This document shows positions 1 to 6,264 of a stretch of DNA of 7,050 nt, in pieces. The DNA comes from an uncultured Elusimicrobium sp. (lineage in GTDB: Bacteria > Elusimicrobiota > Elusimicrobia > Elusimicrobiales > Elusimicrobiaceae), in contig CALAFB010000023.1 of the NCBI GenBank assembly GCA_937891135.1, positions 1 through 7,050 on the forward strand, in the 5' to 3' direction. Within the stretch, counting starts at the first letter, position 1. The number at the start of each line of letters is the position of its first letter. The notes beneath the pieces were generated by a model. That model was not told the DNA's origin. It saw only the letters and a program-made list of their open reading frames with translations, and made no database searches. The position numbers were made by a program, and so were the translations under genes.

Positions 1-7
1 AGCGTAT

Positions 8-80
8 GCCCCGTTAGCTCAACTGGATAGAGTATCGGTCTTCGGAACCGAGGATACGGGTTCAAATCCCATGCGGGGCA
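8..80 (+). tRNA. tRNA-Arg, anticodon UCG
   Basis: A complete cloverleaf can be folded by hand. The 7-bp acceptor stem pairs GCCCCGT with GCGGGGC (last pair T-G), with discriminator A at 80. The D stem is GCTC/GAGT. The 5-bp anticodon stem TCGGT/ACCGA encloses loop CTTCGGA, placing TCG at anticodon positions 34-36, so it reads arginine CGA/CGN codons. The T arm has the loop TTCAAAT and a stem with one C-A mismatch. Total length is 73 nt. No CCA is encoded: GTTTTTT follows directly, so CCA must be added after transcription, and the T run may help 3' end formation. The promoter is outside the window. Confidence 0.95.
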
Positions 81-132
81 GTTTTTTCTTCGTAAAACGC
101 TTTATTTCGTTGTTGCTCACTCGGTCGGATAC

Positions 133-156
133 CTCCGCACGCATTAGCGTGCGGAG
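133..156. repeat. Perfect 10-bp hairpin between convergent tRNA and pilin genes
   Basis: CTCCGCACGC pairs perfectly with GCGTGCGGAG around the 4-nt loop ATTA. It starts 9 nt beyond the pilin stop codon on the minus strand and 52 nt beyond the tRNA on the plus strand. Neither side has a strong T run: the plus side reads TATGTACTTTTA, the minus side GTATCC. It may be a weak bidirectional terminator or a dispersed palindromic repeat, and the sequence does not decide which. Confidence 0.55.
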
Positions 157-165
157 TATGTACTT

Positions 166-627
166 TTACCAAGCCGCGCTCGTCCAACCTTGTTTTTCTA
201 ATTCCCGACAGAAATTTTCTGCAGGAGTATTTTCACCGTAATCACAAGTTTTTCTCCAAGCATTTTCCCCAGGGTATTTTTCTACTACTAACTGTAGAAA
301 GTTGGAACACGCCTGAGGCCCATTTATGATTGCTATATAGTAATAATCCGATGCATTATTATATTCAAAGGCAATAGCATTTGGATTAAAACAAGTAGAA
401 GCAGGAACAGTAATATCTAACTCATCTGTAATATCTTGATATTCCGTTCCCCAGCCGTGTTCTAAAATATAAGCATCTACAGCTTTTTGCACATTACTTG
501 CCATGAGCACGGCTTCGGTAGCACGTGTTTTAAAGACCGCTTTTTGGTATTGCGGCAACGCGACTGCTGCCAAAATACCAATAATGAGTACAACAACTAA
601 CAATTCAATGAGCGTAAACGCCCGTAT
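166..627 (-). CDS. Type IV pilin-like prepilin, start codon ATA or lost
   Basis: This is a 153-residue type IV pilin or pseudopilin if translation starts at ATA 627-625. The class III signal and hydrophobic helix are clear: FTLIE at residues 4-8 (Glu at mature position 5), then about 20 hydrophobic residues ending ALPQYQKAV. Such proteins are cleaved by prepilin peptidase and assembled into envelope fibres (pili, type II secretion or DNA-uptake pseudopili). The codon before mature Phe is Ala rather than the usual Gly, giving the tiny leader MRA. The frame is closed by TAA at 660-658 and contains no ATG or GTG upstream of the motif, and the TTG at 603 would remove FTLIE. An AGGAG Shine-Dalgarno at 640-636 lies 8 nt before the ATA, which is why I place the start there. 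Four Cys (79, 107, 128, 140) lie in the globular part. It may be a functional gene with a rare start, a recently disabled gene, or a silent cassette. Confidence 0.75.
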   Translation of the reverse strand: MRAFTLIELLVVVLIIGILAAVALPQYQKAVFKTRATEAVLMASNVQKAVDAYILEHGWGTEYQDITDELDITVPASTCFNPNAIAFEYNNASDYYYIAIINGPQACSNFLQLVVEKYPGENAWRKTCDYGENTPAENFCRELEKQGWTSAAW

Positions 628-677
628 ATTTTTTACTCCTATTCTGTAAACAACTTCTTAGGTCGGTGGCGGGGCAT

Positions 678-730
678 AAAAAAACGGCTATCATACCCAA
701 CTACTGACAGGTAGTCGTTAGAATAGCCGT
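678..730 (-). terminator. Intrinsic terminator of the ddl operon or leader
   Basis: On the minus strand ACGGCTAT (730-723) pairs with ATAGCCGT (691-684), followed at once by a run of T (683-678). The 31-nt loop holds an inner hairpin, ACTAC/GTAGT (715-711 with 704-700). The orientation matches both the upstream operon and the downstream pilin, whose ribosome-binding site begins about 38 nt further on. It may end the ddl operon transcript or act as the terminator of an attenuator. The T run exists only on the minus strand, which fixes the direction. Confidence 0.8.
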
Positions 731-850
731 AGCATACCGCAATACGGTATGTATTCAGTACACCCAGGGTGCGCACCCTAGGTGTACCTTAACGACCATT
801 TTTGACCTGTCAGTAGCCCTTTTAAGGGCACCCGTATTCGGACAATACGG
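678..850 (-). ncRNA. Candidate structured leader RNA or attenuator upstream of pilin
   Basis: Nested inverted repeats fill this gap. In plus coordinates: P1 is 701-712 with 805-816 (12 perfect bp). P2 is 714-720 with 790-796 (7 bp). Inside P2, one arm has 721-725/752-756 plus 733-739/745-751, and another has 758-764/781-787 plus 766-772/773-779, separated by one mismatch. Toward the minus-strand 5' end are two further hairpins, 816-821/824-829 and 832-838/844-850. P1 and P2 use bases that lie in the loop of the terminator at 684-730, so the branched fold and the terminator exclude each other. A TACAAT box (minus, 874-869) could start a separate ~185-nt RNA, but no matching -35 was seen. I do not recognise an Rfam class. 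It could be a riboswitch-like leader, a 3'-UTR-derived small RNA or a palindromic mobile remnant. Confidence 0.5.
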
Positions 851-914
851 TTCAAAAACAGTTTTCAAATTGTATCTTTTATGCTTTTAGTAGGTTCTTC
901 CTCCTGCCAAGTAG

Positions 915-1352
915 TTATGCGGCGGCTGATTTTTCCGTTTGGGAATCTTCTAAGCTGCCGAAATAAAACCACAAATATCCGGCACTGGCTAATTGTAATG
1001 TAAGGGCTGCCGAAATAAATAAATACTTATATACCGATTGCGTGTCTATCGGCGGATTACTGAGCCAATAAAAAAGACCCGCCACTTGTAAAACCGGCGT
1101 AAAAATAAAATCTGCCGTTGTTACGAAGGCCGCAAACGCTTGCAACAGCGTAAGCACCGCTACATATTTTTCTTGCGCGAAAATAAAAATCACTTGGCCA
1201 ATATATAACAGTAAAAACCCGGTATGCAACCGCCACAACATAGACCCGAAAATAAAATCCCGGCCTAATAAAAATAAGTTGCAAGCAACTCCTAACAGGC
1301 ATAATAATCCAATCAGCCGGATAAAAAAAGGAGTATTCCAAAAAGATTTCAT
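915..1352 (-). CDS. Small multi-pass membrane protein of unknown function
   Basis: A 145-residue, strongly hydrophobic protein that I do not recognise. Likely membrane segments are at about residues 8-30, 42-59, 63-97 (long enough for one helix plus a second shorter one) and 108-131. A short, charged and soluble tail follows (LEDSQTEKSAAA). The N-terminus MKSFWNTPFF has no lipobox or cleavable signal. The ATG at 1352 lies 3 nt after the ddl stop, and no separate Shine-Dalgarno is evident, so translation is probably coupled to ddl. It is the last gene of the minus-strand operon before the structured gap and terminator. Operon position suggests an envelope role, but nothing in the sequence defines one. 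Confidence 0.8.
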   Translation of the reverse strand: MKSFWNTPFFIRLIGLLCLLGVACNLFLLGRDFIFGSMLWRLHTGFLLLYIGQVIFIFAQEKYVAVLTLLQAFAAFVTTADFIFTPVLQVAGLFYWLSNPPIDTQSVYKYLFISAALTLQLASAGYLWFYFGSLEDSQTEKSAAA

Positions 1353-1355
1353 AAC

Positions 1356-2429
1356 TTATCGGGAGAAAGATAACTCTTTTTTACGTGCGTGTACTTGCTG
1401 CGCAATCTTAATGAGTTCCTCTAAAATCTGCGGATAATTGCGTCCGCTGGCCTCAAATAATTGCGGGAATAAACTCGTTTCGCTTAGGCCGGGAATGGTG
1501 TTAATTTCGGACATATAATACGTGCCGTCTTGGGCCATTAAAAAGTCCACCCGGGCTAAGCCGTGCCCTTGCAGGGCCCGGAACAGGGTTTCTGTATCGC
1601 GGCGCATAGCAGTTTCGGTAGCAGGCGGTATAGGGGCCGGTACTTGTGTTTCGCAGCCGCCTGCCACAATATATTTAGCGTTATAGTCAAAAAATTCGCC
1701 GGCTACGGTACGTAATTCCCCGCAGGCAGAAGTGTATATGTTTGCTCCGTCCCCGTAGACAGCACAGAAGATTTCCCGCGCGTGGTCCACCCCTTGTTCT
1801 ACCAACGCCTCTGTATCAAAAGCCAGCGCGTCTTGAATGGCTTTATCCAGTTGGGCGGTGGTAGTTACTTTTGTTACGCCAACCGAAGACCCCAGCCGGA
1901 CCGGTTTTACAAATACCGGTAAACGTGTTTGTACCCATTGGGCTAGGGCGGCTTTATCGTACGCTACCCCTTTGGAAACTTTTTGGTAAGGTACTACGCC
2001 AATCCCCACTTCACGTGCTAGGAGTTTAGTCATCTCTTTATCCATACCGAGTGCCGAAGTAAGTACCCCGCACCCCACGTATGGAATGGCTAAGGTTTCC
2101 AAAAAACCCTGCAGCGTGCCGTCTTCACAGTTCGTGCCGTGCACAACCGGAAATACCACATCCGCTTGTACGGAAAACGAACCGTCTATGGCTTGCACGG
2201 TAGCGTCCGGGCGGAGTACCGGGGTAACCGGAATATCGCCGGGGTGCTTCGGCCCGCAGGTTTCTTGCAAAAACCAGTAACCTTGCTTGCTGATAAAAAT
2301 AGGGTAAATTTGATATTTATCCGTACGGGCCGCTAGCAACCGGCAGACCGTTTGCGCGCTATGAACAGATACTTCGTGTTCGGTGGATTTTCCGCCATAC
2401 AAAACGATTATTTTAGTAAGCGGCATCAT
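1356..2429 (-). CDS. ddl: D-alanine--D-alanine ligase
   Basis: Cytoplasmic ATP-grasp ligase that joins two D-Ala for the peptidoglycan pentapeptide end. At 357 residues it is of the longer Ddl form. Visible signatures: the N-terminal GGKSTEHEVSVHSA (12-25), which binds the first D-Ala through Glu17 or Glu19; VVFPVVHG..EDGTLQG (91-108); the ATP-binding stretch VFVKPVRLGSSVGV (172-185); the omega loop FFDYNAKY (246-253); and the metal ligands Asp295, Glu308 and Asn310 in EINTIPGLSE. Tyr253 matches E. coli DdlB Tyr216; D-lactate ligases carry Phe at this site, so ordinary D-Ala-D-Ala specificity is expected. Two ATG codons are in tandem. I take the first because GGAG lies 9 nt upstream, within the end of the preceding gene. 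The start directly abuts that gene's TAA, so the two are co-transcribed. Confidence 0.96.
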   Translation of the reverse strand: MMPLTKIIVLYGGKSTEHEVSVHSAQTVCRLLAARTDKYQIYPIFISKQGYWFLQETCGPKHPGDIPVTPVLRPDATVQAIDGSFSVQADVVFPVVHGTNCEDGTLQGFLETLAIPYVGCGVLTSALGMDKEMTKLLAREVGIGVVPYQKVSKGVAYDKAALAQWVQTRLPVFVKPVRLGSSVGVTKVTTTAQLDKAIQDALAFDTEALVEQGVDHAREIFCAVYGDGANIYTSACGELRTVAGEFFDYNAKYIVAGGCETQVPAPIPPATETAMRRDTETLFRALQGHGLARVDFLMAQDGTYYMSEINTIPGLSETSLFPQLFEASGRNYPQILEELIKIAQQVHARKKELSFSR

Positions 2430-4325
2430 TTAGCGGTGCTCCCGGAAAATAGACCATTTCATCCGGCCCATAAAACTGCCGGTTTTTTCCAAAAAGTCTT
2501 CTCCTTCTAATACCGTTTCTTGCGGAACTGGGTCGGCTACTTTAATTTCCGGCAAATCGGCTTCCGTTTGTACTTCTTTAGGAGCGGGAGCTGAAACCAT
2601 TTCCCATTCTTCTTCCGGCACAGAAACTTTTGTCAAGGTGCGCCCTAACGAATGTAATACCGGGGCTTGCGGTTGGCGCAAGGCATTCGTTTGCGGGGTT
2701 GGGGTGGCCGGTAATTCGGGCTTTTTATGTTGGGTTTCTTTTTTGGTAGATTCTTTTTGGGCGTGTTCTTGTACTAAGCGGGCTGCCAACAAAGCGGCAC
2801 TATTATGCCCGGAAGTAACCACAATGGGGGAAACCTGAGGGGCTGCGGGGGGAACCGGCACGGGTTTGGGGGCCGCACTTGCTTTTTGGGCCAGCACCTC
2901 ATTATTACGGGTTAAGTGCAAGTTGGTTTTAGATAAGGCTTCATTATCCCGCGCTAAATTTTGGTTAGCTGCAATCAGCGTTTTATTATCTTTAGCTAAA
3001 TGCAAATTCGTTTGGGAAAGGGCCTCATTATCCCGGGTAAGATGTTGGTTGGTGTGGGATAACTTTTCGTTATTAGACATCAGTACCGTGGCCGTTTGGG
3101 TCAGTTCTTGGTTGCGCTGGGCCAAGGCTGTATTGCGTTGGGACAGTTCCGTATTTTGGCGGCCCAGTACATCAATTTTTTCTTTAAGCTGCCCAATAAT
3201 GGCATCGTTATGGTTAATTTTAACCACCAATTCTTTGAAGTTCTTTTCCAGTTCTTCTTTTTCCCGGCGCAACGTACCCAATGCCAGTTGGGATTGTTCC
3301 AACGCTAAAGAAAGTTGGGCGCGTTGTTCTTCCAGCGTGCGTAACCGGGCGGTGTGAGCGGCCAGTTGTTTTTCATGGTCGGCCGCGTGTTGGTTTTGTA
3401 ACGAAGTAATCGTTTGTTTTAAATCTGCCAGTTGTTGGTCCTTTTGGGCCAGCTGGGCTTGCAGGGCTTCTTTTTCTGCCGCTACGGCTTGCAGCTGGGT
3501 GTTTTTGGCTTTTAACGATTCAATTTCTTCTACCTGGCGCATGCAGGTATCGGACATTTCTTTTAACTGGGTTTCCAGCGTAGAAACTTTTTGTTGGTAT
3601 TCCCGTTTAATAGAAATAATACGTCCTTCAAAATTAAATGATTGGAACCGTTCTTCCGCGGCGGTAAGTTGGTCCCGCAGCGACAAAATTTCCTTGGCCT
3701 GGTCGGCTGATTTTTTAAGGGCGTCCAATTTTTCTTGTTGGGCCTTTTTAATTTCACGGTCCAACGCACTATTGACGGCTTTTAATTGGGAGGCCTTTTG
3801 GCGCAAACTAGTAAACAGCCGGTCCTGCTCGTCACGCTCCTGGCGGAGACGGGATACTTCTTGCTCGGCGGCTTCCGCCGCGTAAGAGGAAACCGGGTTG
3901 TGTTCTTCCGGCAGTACATCAAACCCGCGTTGGATAGCAGGCTCCCGGTAGGAAAAGGAGTGCGTTTCTTGGGTGCGGGCTAAATTTTCTACACTCGTGC
4001 GTAACGTGGCAATCGTGCGGGACATGTGCTCTAAAAACGCGTCTTTATCCCGTTGGCGTTCCATGGCTTCGCGCGTGCGGGAAAGTTCGGTCAAAATCAG
4101 GTGGTTCTGGGTAGTGGAGGCATCAAACTTTTCTTCTAATTCATGGATTTTCTGCTCCAGTTTTTCAAAACTGCGCGCATAGGGCCCGGGCCGGACGTTG
4201 GTACTGGGTTCGGGTTGGGCAAATAAGTCTGCCTCCGCCGGCGGCTGAGGCCGGGGCGTATCTTTGAATTTTTCTAAAAATTGTGCAATTTCGTTGCTGC
4301 TTTCTGAATTATTTTCTAACGCCAT
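2430..4325 (-). CDS. Long cytoplasmic coiled-coil protein, first gene of the ddl operon
   Basis: A 631-residue protein with no signal peptide or membrane segment. I cannot assign it to a named family. Order of parts: an acidic/polar N-terminus with a Pro-rich patch (23-48); a first helical stretch (about 50-120); a long, charged, heptad-patterned coiled coil (about 150-390); a very regular Asn/Leu heptad ladder (391-481); a Pro/Ala linker (484-500); a low-complexity polar region (520-605); and a short basic-aromatic tail ending FMGRMKWSIFREHR that may form an amphipathic helix. The start ATG at 4325 has GAGG 8 nt upstream and a strong promoter about 30 nt before it. As the leading gene, directly abutting ddl, it may have a structural role in cell-envelope growth, division or polarity, but this rests only on context. 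Homology hits to such proteins will be inflated by coiled-coil composition. Confidence 0.88.
   Translation of the reverse strand: MALENNSESSNEIAQFLEKFKDTPRPQPPAEADLFAQPEPSTNVRPGPYARSFEKLEQKIHELEEKFDASTTQNHLILTELSRTREAMERQRDKDAFLEHMSRTIATLRTSVENLARTQETHSFSYREPAIQRGFDVLPEEHNPVSSYAAEAAEQEVSRLRQERDEQDRLFTSLRQKASQLKAVNSALDREIKKAQQEKLDALKKSADQAKEILSLRDQLTAAEERFQSFNFEGRIISIKREYQQKVSTLETQLKEMSDTCMRQVEEIESLKAKNTQLQAVAAEKEALQAQLAQKDQQLADLKQTITSLQNQHAADHEKQLAAHTARLRTLEEQRAQLSLALEQSQLALGTLRREKEELEKNFKELVVKINHNDAIIGQLKEKIDVLGRQNTELSQRNTALAQRNQELTQTATVLMSNNEKLSHTNQHLTRDNEALSQTNLHLAKDNKTLIAANQNLARDNEALSKTNLHLTRNNEVLAQKASAAPKPVPVPPAAPQVSPIVVTSGHNSAALLAARLVQEHAQKESTKKETQHKKPELPATPTPQTNALRQPQAPVLHSLGRTLTKVSVPEEEWEMVSAPAPKEVQTEADLPEIKVADPVPQETVLEGEDFLEKTGSFMGRMKWSIFREHR
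2883..3155 (-). repeat. Coding heptad repeats with Asn at a and Leu at d (13 units)
   Basis: Residues 391-481 of the coiled-coil protein are 13 consecutive 7-residue units of the form N-x-x-L-x-x-x. Leu is fourth in all 13, and Asn is first in 12 (Ala412 is the exception). A higher-order 28-residue (84-nt) repeat is also visible: residues 426-453 resemble 454-481, both containing DNEALS(Q/K)TNLHL. This points to recent internal expansion. Confidence 0.85.
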
Positions 4326-4358
4326 GGTTGTATCCTCACAGAAAATTTCCCTATTTTA

Positions 4359-4387
4359 ATTAAACTACATTCGCAGAATTGTGTCAA
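4359..4387 (-). promoter_or_regulatory. Sigma-70-type promoter of the coiled-coil/ddl operon
   Basis: On the minus strand a perfect -35 TTGACA (4387-4382) is followed by a 17-nt spacer and -10 TTTAAT (4364-4359, five of six consensus bases). The start of transcription would be near 4352, leaving a leader of roughly 27 nt that contains the GAGG ribosome-binding site. Confidence 0.8.
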
Positions 4388-4444
4388 TGAAATTACGCTT
4401 TTTGGAAAGGATTGTGTGAATTTGTGCCGTATCCCTTATAAATA

Positions 4445-4453
4445 TGCTACAAT
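4445..4453 (+). promoter_or_regulatory. Extended -10 promoter of yebC-ruvC
   Basis: TGC-TACAAT forms an extended -10 box 31 nt before the yebC start. The best -35-like hexamer is TTGTGC at 4422-4427, with a spacer (20 nt) longer than ideal, so the extended -10 probably carries the promoter. It shares the 159-bp gap with the divergent ddl-operon promoter, and the two -35 regions lie about 35 nt apart. Confidence 0.6.
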
Positions 4454-4484
4454 AAAACTATATTCTTAAACCAAGGAGATCCCT

Positions 4485-5243
4485 ATGGGTGGACATTCAC
4501 ATTGGGCCGGTATTAAACATAAGAAAGCCCTCGTAGACGCCAAAAAAGGCAAAGTATTCACTAAAATCTTGCGCGAAATTACCATTGCTGCCAAAATGAG
4601 CGGCGGTAACCCGGACCAGAACCCGCGCCTTCGTAAAGCGGTAGATGATGCCCGTGCGGCCAATATGCCGTCGGACAACGTCAAACGCGCCATTATGAAA
4701 GGGACCGGTCAGTTACCCGGTGTTTCGTACGAAGAAATTACGTATGAAGGATATGGCCCCGGTTCGGTAGCCATTATTGTAGAATGTACGACGGATAATA
4801 AAAACCGCACGTTCTCCGAAATTCGCAAAATTTTTACCAGCCACGGCGGTTCTATCGGTACGGCGGGCTGCGTGTCTTATATGTTTAAAAATAAAGGCAT
4901 GGTTATCGTTAAAAAAGACGATATTAGCGAAGATGATTTAATGAACTTGGCGTTGGAAGCCGGTGCCGAAGATGTGCGTAATTCGGGTGATGTATACGAA
5001 GTAATTACGAACCCGGATATGGCGGAATTAGACGCTGTGAAAAAAGCCATTGAAGCCAAGGGCATTACGCCGGTATCTGCCGATTTAACCATGATTCCGG
5101 ACACCAATGTAACTATTTCGGACGAACACGCGGCCGAAACTTTGATGAAGATGTTGGAAGCGTTGGACGACCACGATGACACCAAAAACGTCTATGACAA
5201 TTCCGACATTCCCGAAGATATTGCCGCGAAACTAGACGCATAA
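4485..5243 (+). CDS. yebC: YebC/TACO1 family protein
   Basis: A full-length 252-residue member of the YebC/TACO1 (DUF28) family. The family N-terminal signature is clear: GHSHWAGIKHKKALVDAKKG (3-22), continuing VFTKILREI. It is followed by NPRLRKAV..A.AANMP.DN..RAI (46-70), the domain-2 strand EGYGPGSVAIIVE (88-100), the TDN.NRT motif (103-109) and the FTSHGGSIGTAGCVSYMF block. The family was long annotated as transcriptional regulators. Newer work links it to translation, relieving ribosome stalling at proline-rich stretches, and the mitochondrial homologue is a translational activator. The start is secure: AGGAG at 4474-4478, 6 nt upstream, and position 2 matches the family start. It leads a two-gene operon with ruvC, a common pairing. 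Confidence 0.96.
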   Translation: MGGHSHWAGIKHKKALVDAKKGKVFTKILREITIAAKMSGGNPDQNPRLRKAVDDARAANMPSDNVKRAIMKGTGQLPGVSYEEITYEGYGPGSVAIIVECTTDNKNRTFSEIRKIFTSHGGSIGTAGCVSYMFKNKGMVIVKKDDISEDDLMNLALEAGAEDVRNSGDVYEVITNPDMAELDAVKKAIEAKGITPVSADLTMIPDTNVTISDEHAAETLMKMLEALDDHDDTKNVYDNSDIPEDIAAKLDA

Positions 5244-5253
5244 GCGAGGTGTT

Positions 5254-5823
5254 GTGAACGCCAAAACGACTACCGTTTTAGGCATAGACCCCGGTTTAGA
5301 TAGAACGGGATGGGCCATTCTTGCAAGAGATGCCCGTTCCGTTCTTTCTTTAGTGGCGTGTGGGTTAATTCATACCGACGCCGGGCAAGAACTGCCCGCG
5401 CGGTTGGACTTTGTCTATCGGGAAATACAGAAAATCTTGCAAACCTACCAGCCGGACCAAGTAGCCATGGAGCAGAACTATTTTTTAAAGCGCGCACAAA
5501 CCATGGCTAATACCGTGATGACACGCGGTGTGATTATTTTGGCGTGCGAACAAGCTGGCAAGCCCATTACTTTTTACTCGCCCAAGCGTGTCAAACTGAT
5601 GATTTGCGGCAGCGGTAGTGCCGACAAAAAACAAGTGCAACGCATGGTGCAGTTGACACTCAATTTAAATAAAGTGATTAACCCCGACGATACCGCCGAC
5701 GCTGCCGCCATTGGCATTTGCCATTTAAAAACGGCCCCATTGAATAATATGCTAAATGTGAAGGCCGCTTTTTTGGAAAAACTAAAAGCGGCCCGGGCAC
5801 AGCAGATTAAAAAAGTCAAATAA
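5254..5823 (+). CDS. ruvC: Crossover junction endodeoxyribonuclease RuvC
   Basis: RuvC resolves Holliday junctions together with RuvAB, which are not in this window. At 189 residues it exceeds the ~173 of E. coli, the excess being a Lys/Ala-rich C-terminus. All four acidic catalytic residues are present: Asp12 in GIDPGLDRTGW, Glu73 in VAMEQNYF, and Asp146 and Asp149 in PDDTADAAAIGICH. The block VKLMICGSGSADKKQVQRMV (113-132) matches the conserved DNA-binding helix region. The start is GTG, 10 nt after the yebC stop, with GAGG at 5246-5249 giving a short 4-nt spacing. The last ~20 codons (AAFLEKLKAAR onward) contain a 10-bp inverted repeat and recur at 6378-6437 as an orphan fragment. Confidence 0.96.
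   Translation: MNAKTTTVLGIDPGLDRTGWAILARDARSVLSLVACGLIHTDAGQELPARLDFVYREIQKILQTYQPDQVAMEQNYFLKRAQTMANTVMTRGVIILACEQAGKPITFYSPKRVKLMICGSGSADKKQVQRMVQLTLNLNKVINPDDTADAAAIGICHLKTAPLNNMLNVKAAFLEKLKAARAQQIKKVK
5763..5820 (+). repeat. Direct repeat copy 1: ruvC 3' end with internal palindrome
   Basis: The first 35 nt (5763-5797) are identical to 6380-6414, and weaker similarity (shared CAGATTAA) continues to the ruvC stop. Within it GGCCGCTTTT (5763-5772) pairs with AAAAGCGGCC (5784-5793) around an 11-nt loop. The offset between copies is 617 bp, and the GIY-YIG gene lies between them. Confidence 0.9.
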
Positions 5824-5867
5824 GGTTGCCATCCCCGACAGGTCATTTCATACCGGGACATATTAGT

Positions 5868-5897
5868 GTCATTCCCGAGTGTCTCTATCGGGAATCT
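5868..5897 (+). repeat. REP-like hairpin A, left of the GIY-YIG gene
   Basis: The stem ATTCCCGA/TCGGGAAT (8 bp) is preceded by GTC and followed by CT. Arms are identical to those of hairpin B (6265-6294), which lies in opposite orientation on the other side of the nuclease gene. Only the 7-nt centre differs. The short flank ATCTTCCGCG also resembles that of hairpin C. Confidence 0.85.
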
Positions 5898-5936
5898 TCC
5901 GCGTACAACTTGTTAGTATCATATATTTATTGCTTA

Positions 5937-5945
5937 TGCTAAAAT
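5937..5945 (+). promoter_or_regulatory. Extended -10 promoter of the GIY-YIG gene, likely leaderless
   Basis: TGC-TAAAAT resembles the yebC promoter core TGC-TACAAT. It ends 6 nt before the ATG at 5952, so transcription would start at or next to the start codon. No Shine-Dalgarno precedes the ATG (AAAATATTTTC). No good -35 was seen: TTGTTA at 5910-5915 is too far away. Confidence 0.45.
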
Positions 5946-5951
5946 ATTTTC

Positions 5952-6239
5952 ATGTATTATTTCTATATACTTGCTAGCAAAAACCACGGGGCTTTGTATA
6001 CTGGGGTAACCAATAATTTAGTCCGGCGAACGTATGAACACAAAGAACATTTTTTGCCCGGTTTTACTTCAAAATACAACATCCACAAATTAGTGTATTA
6101 TGAGGTGTTTGGGGACATTAACCGTGCCATAGAGCGTGAAAAACAGGTTAAAAAATGGAACCGAGCCTGGAAAGAACATTTAATTAGCCGGATGAATCCA
6201 AATTGGAATGATTTATACGATAACTTGATTGGGGCCTAA
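5952..6239 (+). CDS. GIY-YIG (URI) domain endonuclease, single domain
   Basis: A 95-residue protein that is almost only a GIY-YIG nuclease domain, of the small predicted-endonuclease group with a URI domain (COG2827-like). Seen: the degenerate GIY-YIG pair YFYIL...ALYTGVT (3-7 and 14-20); the catalytic Arg region NLVRR (22-26) with His30; the probable metal-binding Glu in AIEREKQVKKWNRAWK (59-74, likely Glu63); and the family-typical C-terminus NP.W.DLY (82-89). It has no extra DNA-binding domain, so targeting specificity is unknown. Small stand-alone members are widespread and mostly uncharacterised; some larger relatives are homing nucleases or repair enzymes. It lies 128 bp after ruvC with its own promoter, and sits between inverted hairpins and between copies of the ruvC 3' end. 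Confidence 0.92.
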   Translation: MYYFYILASKNHGALYTGVTNNLVRRTYEHKEHFLPGFTSKYNIHKLVYYEVFGDINRAIEREKQVKKWNRAWKEHLISRMNPNWNDLYDNLIGA

Positions 6240-6264
6240 TCCTTAAAACAGCATAGTATGTCGT

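Noticed and set aside
641..677. Small minus-strand frame MPRHRPKKLFTE before the first pilin
   Set aside because: Twelve codons, out of frame with the pilin, no ribosome-binding site, and it starts right at the terminator U tract.
701..816. Integron attC site
   Set aside because: The stem ends GTCGTTAGAA and CTTAACGAC do not fit the GTTRRRY/RYYYAAC core sites, and no integrase or cassette array is present.
678..874. 6S RNA, SRP RNA or c-di-GMP riboswitch
   Set aside because: The length suits 6S RNA, but the 5' and 3' ends do not pair into a closing stem. I find neither the SRP tetraloop motif nor the GEMM core sequences.
1356..2429. VanA-type D-Ala-D-Lac or VanC-type ligase (vancomycin resistance)
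   Set aside because: The omega loop keeps AKY with the Tyr typical of D-Ala-D-Ala ligases, and no vanH/vanX-like or regulator genes are adjacent.
2866..3885. Long plus-strand open frames opposite the coiled-coil gene
   Set aside because: They are antisense to a gene with clear heptads, promoter and ribosome-binding site. Their Trp/Ser/Leu-rich products mirror its Gln/Glu/Lys codons and they lack their own start signals.
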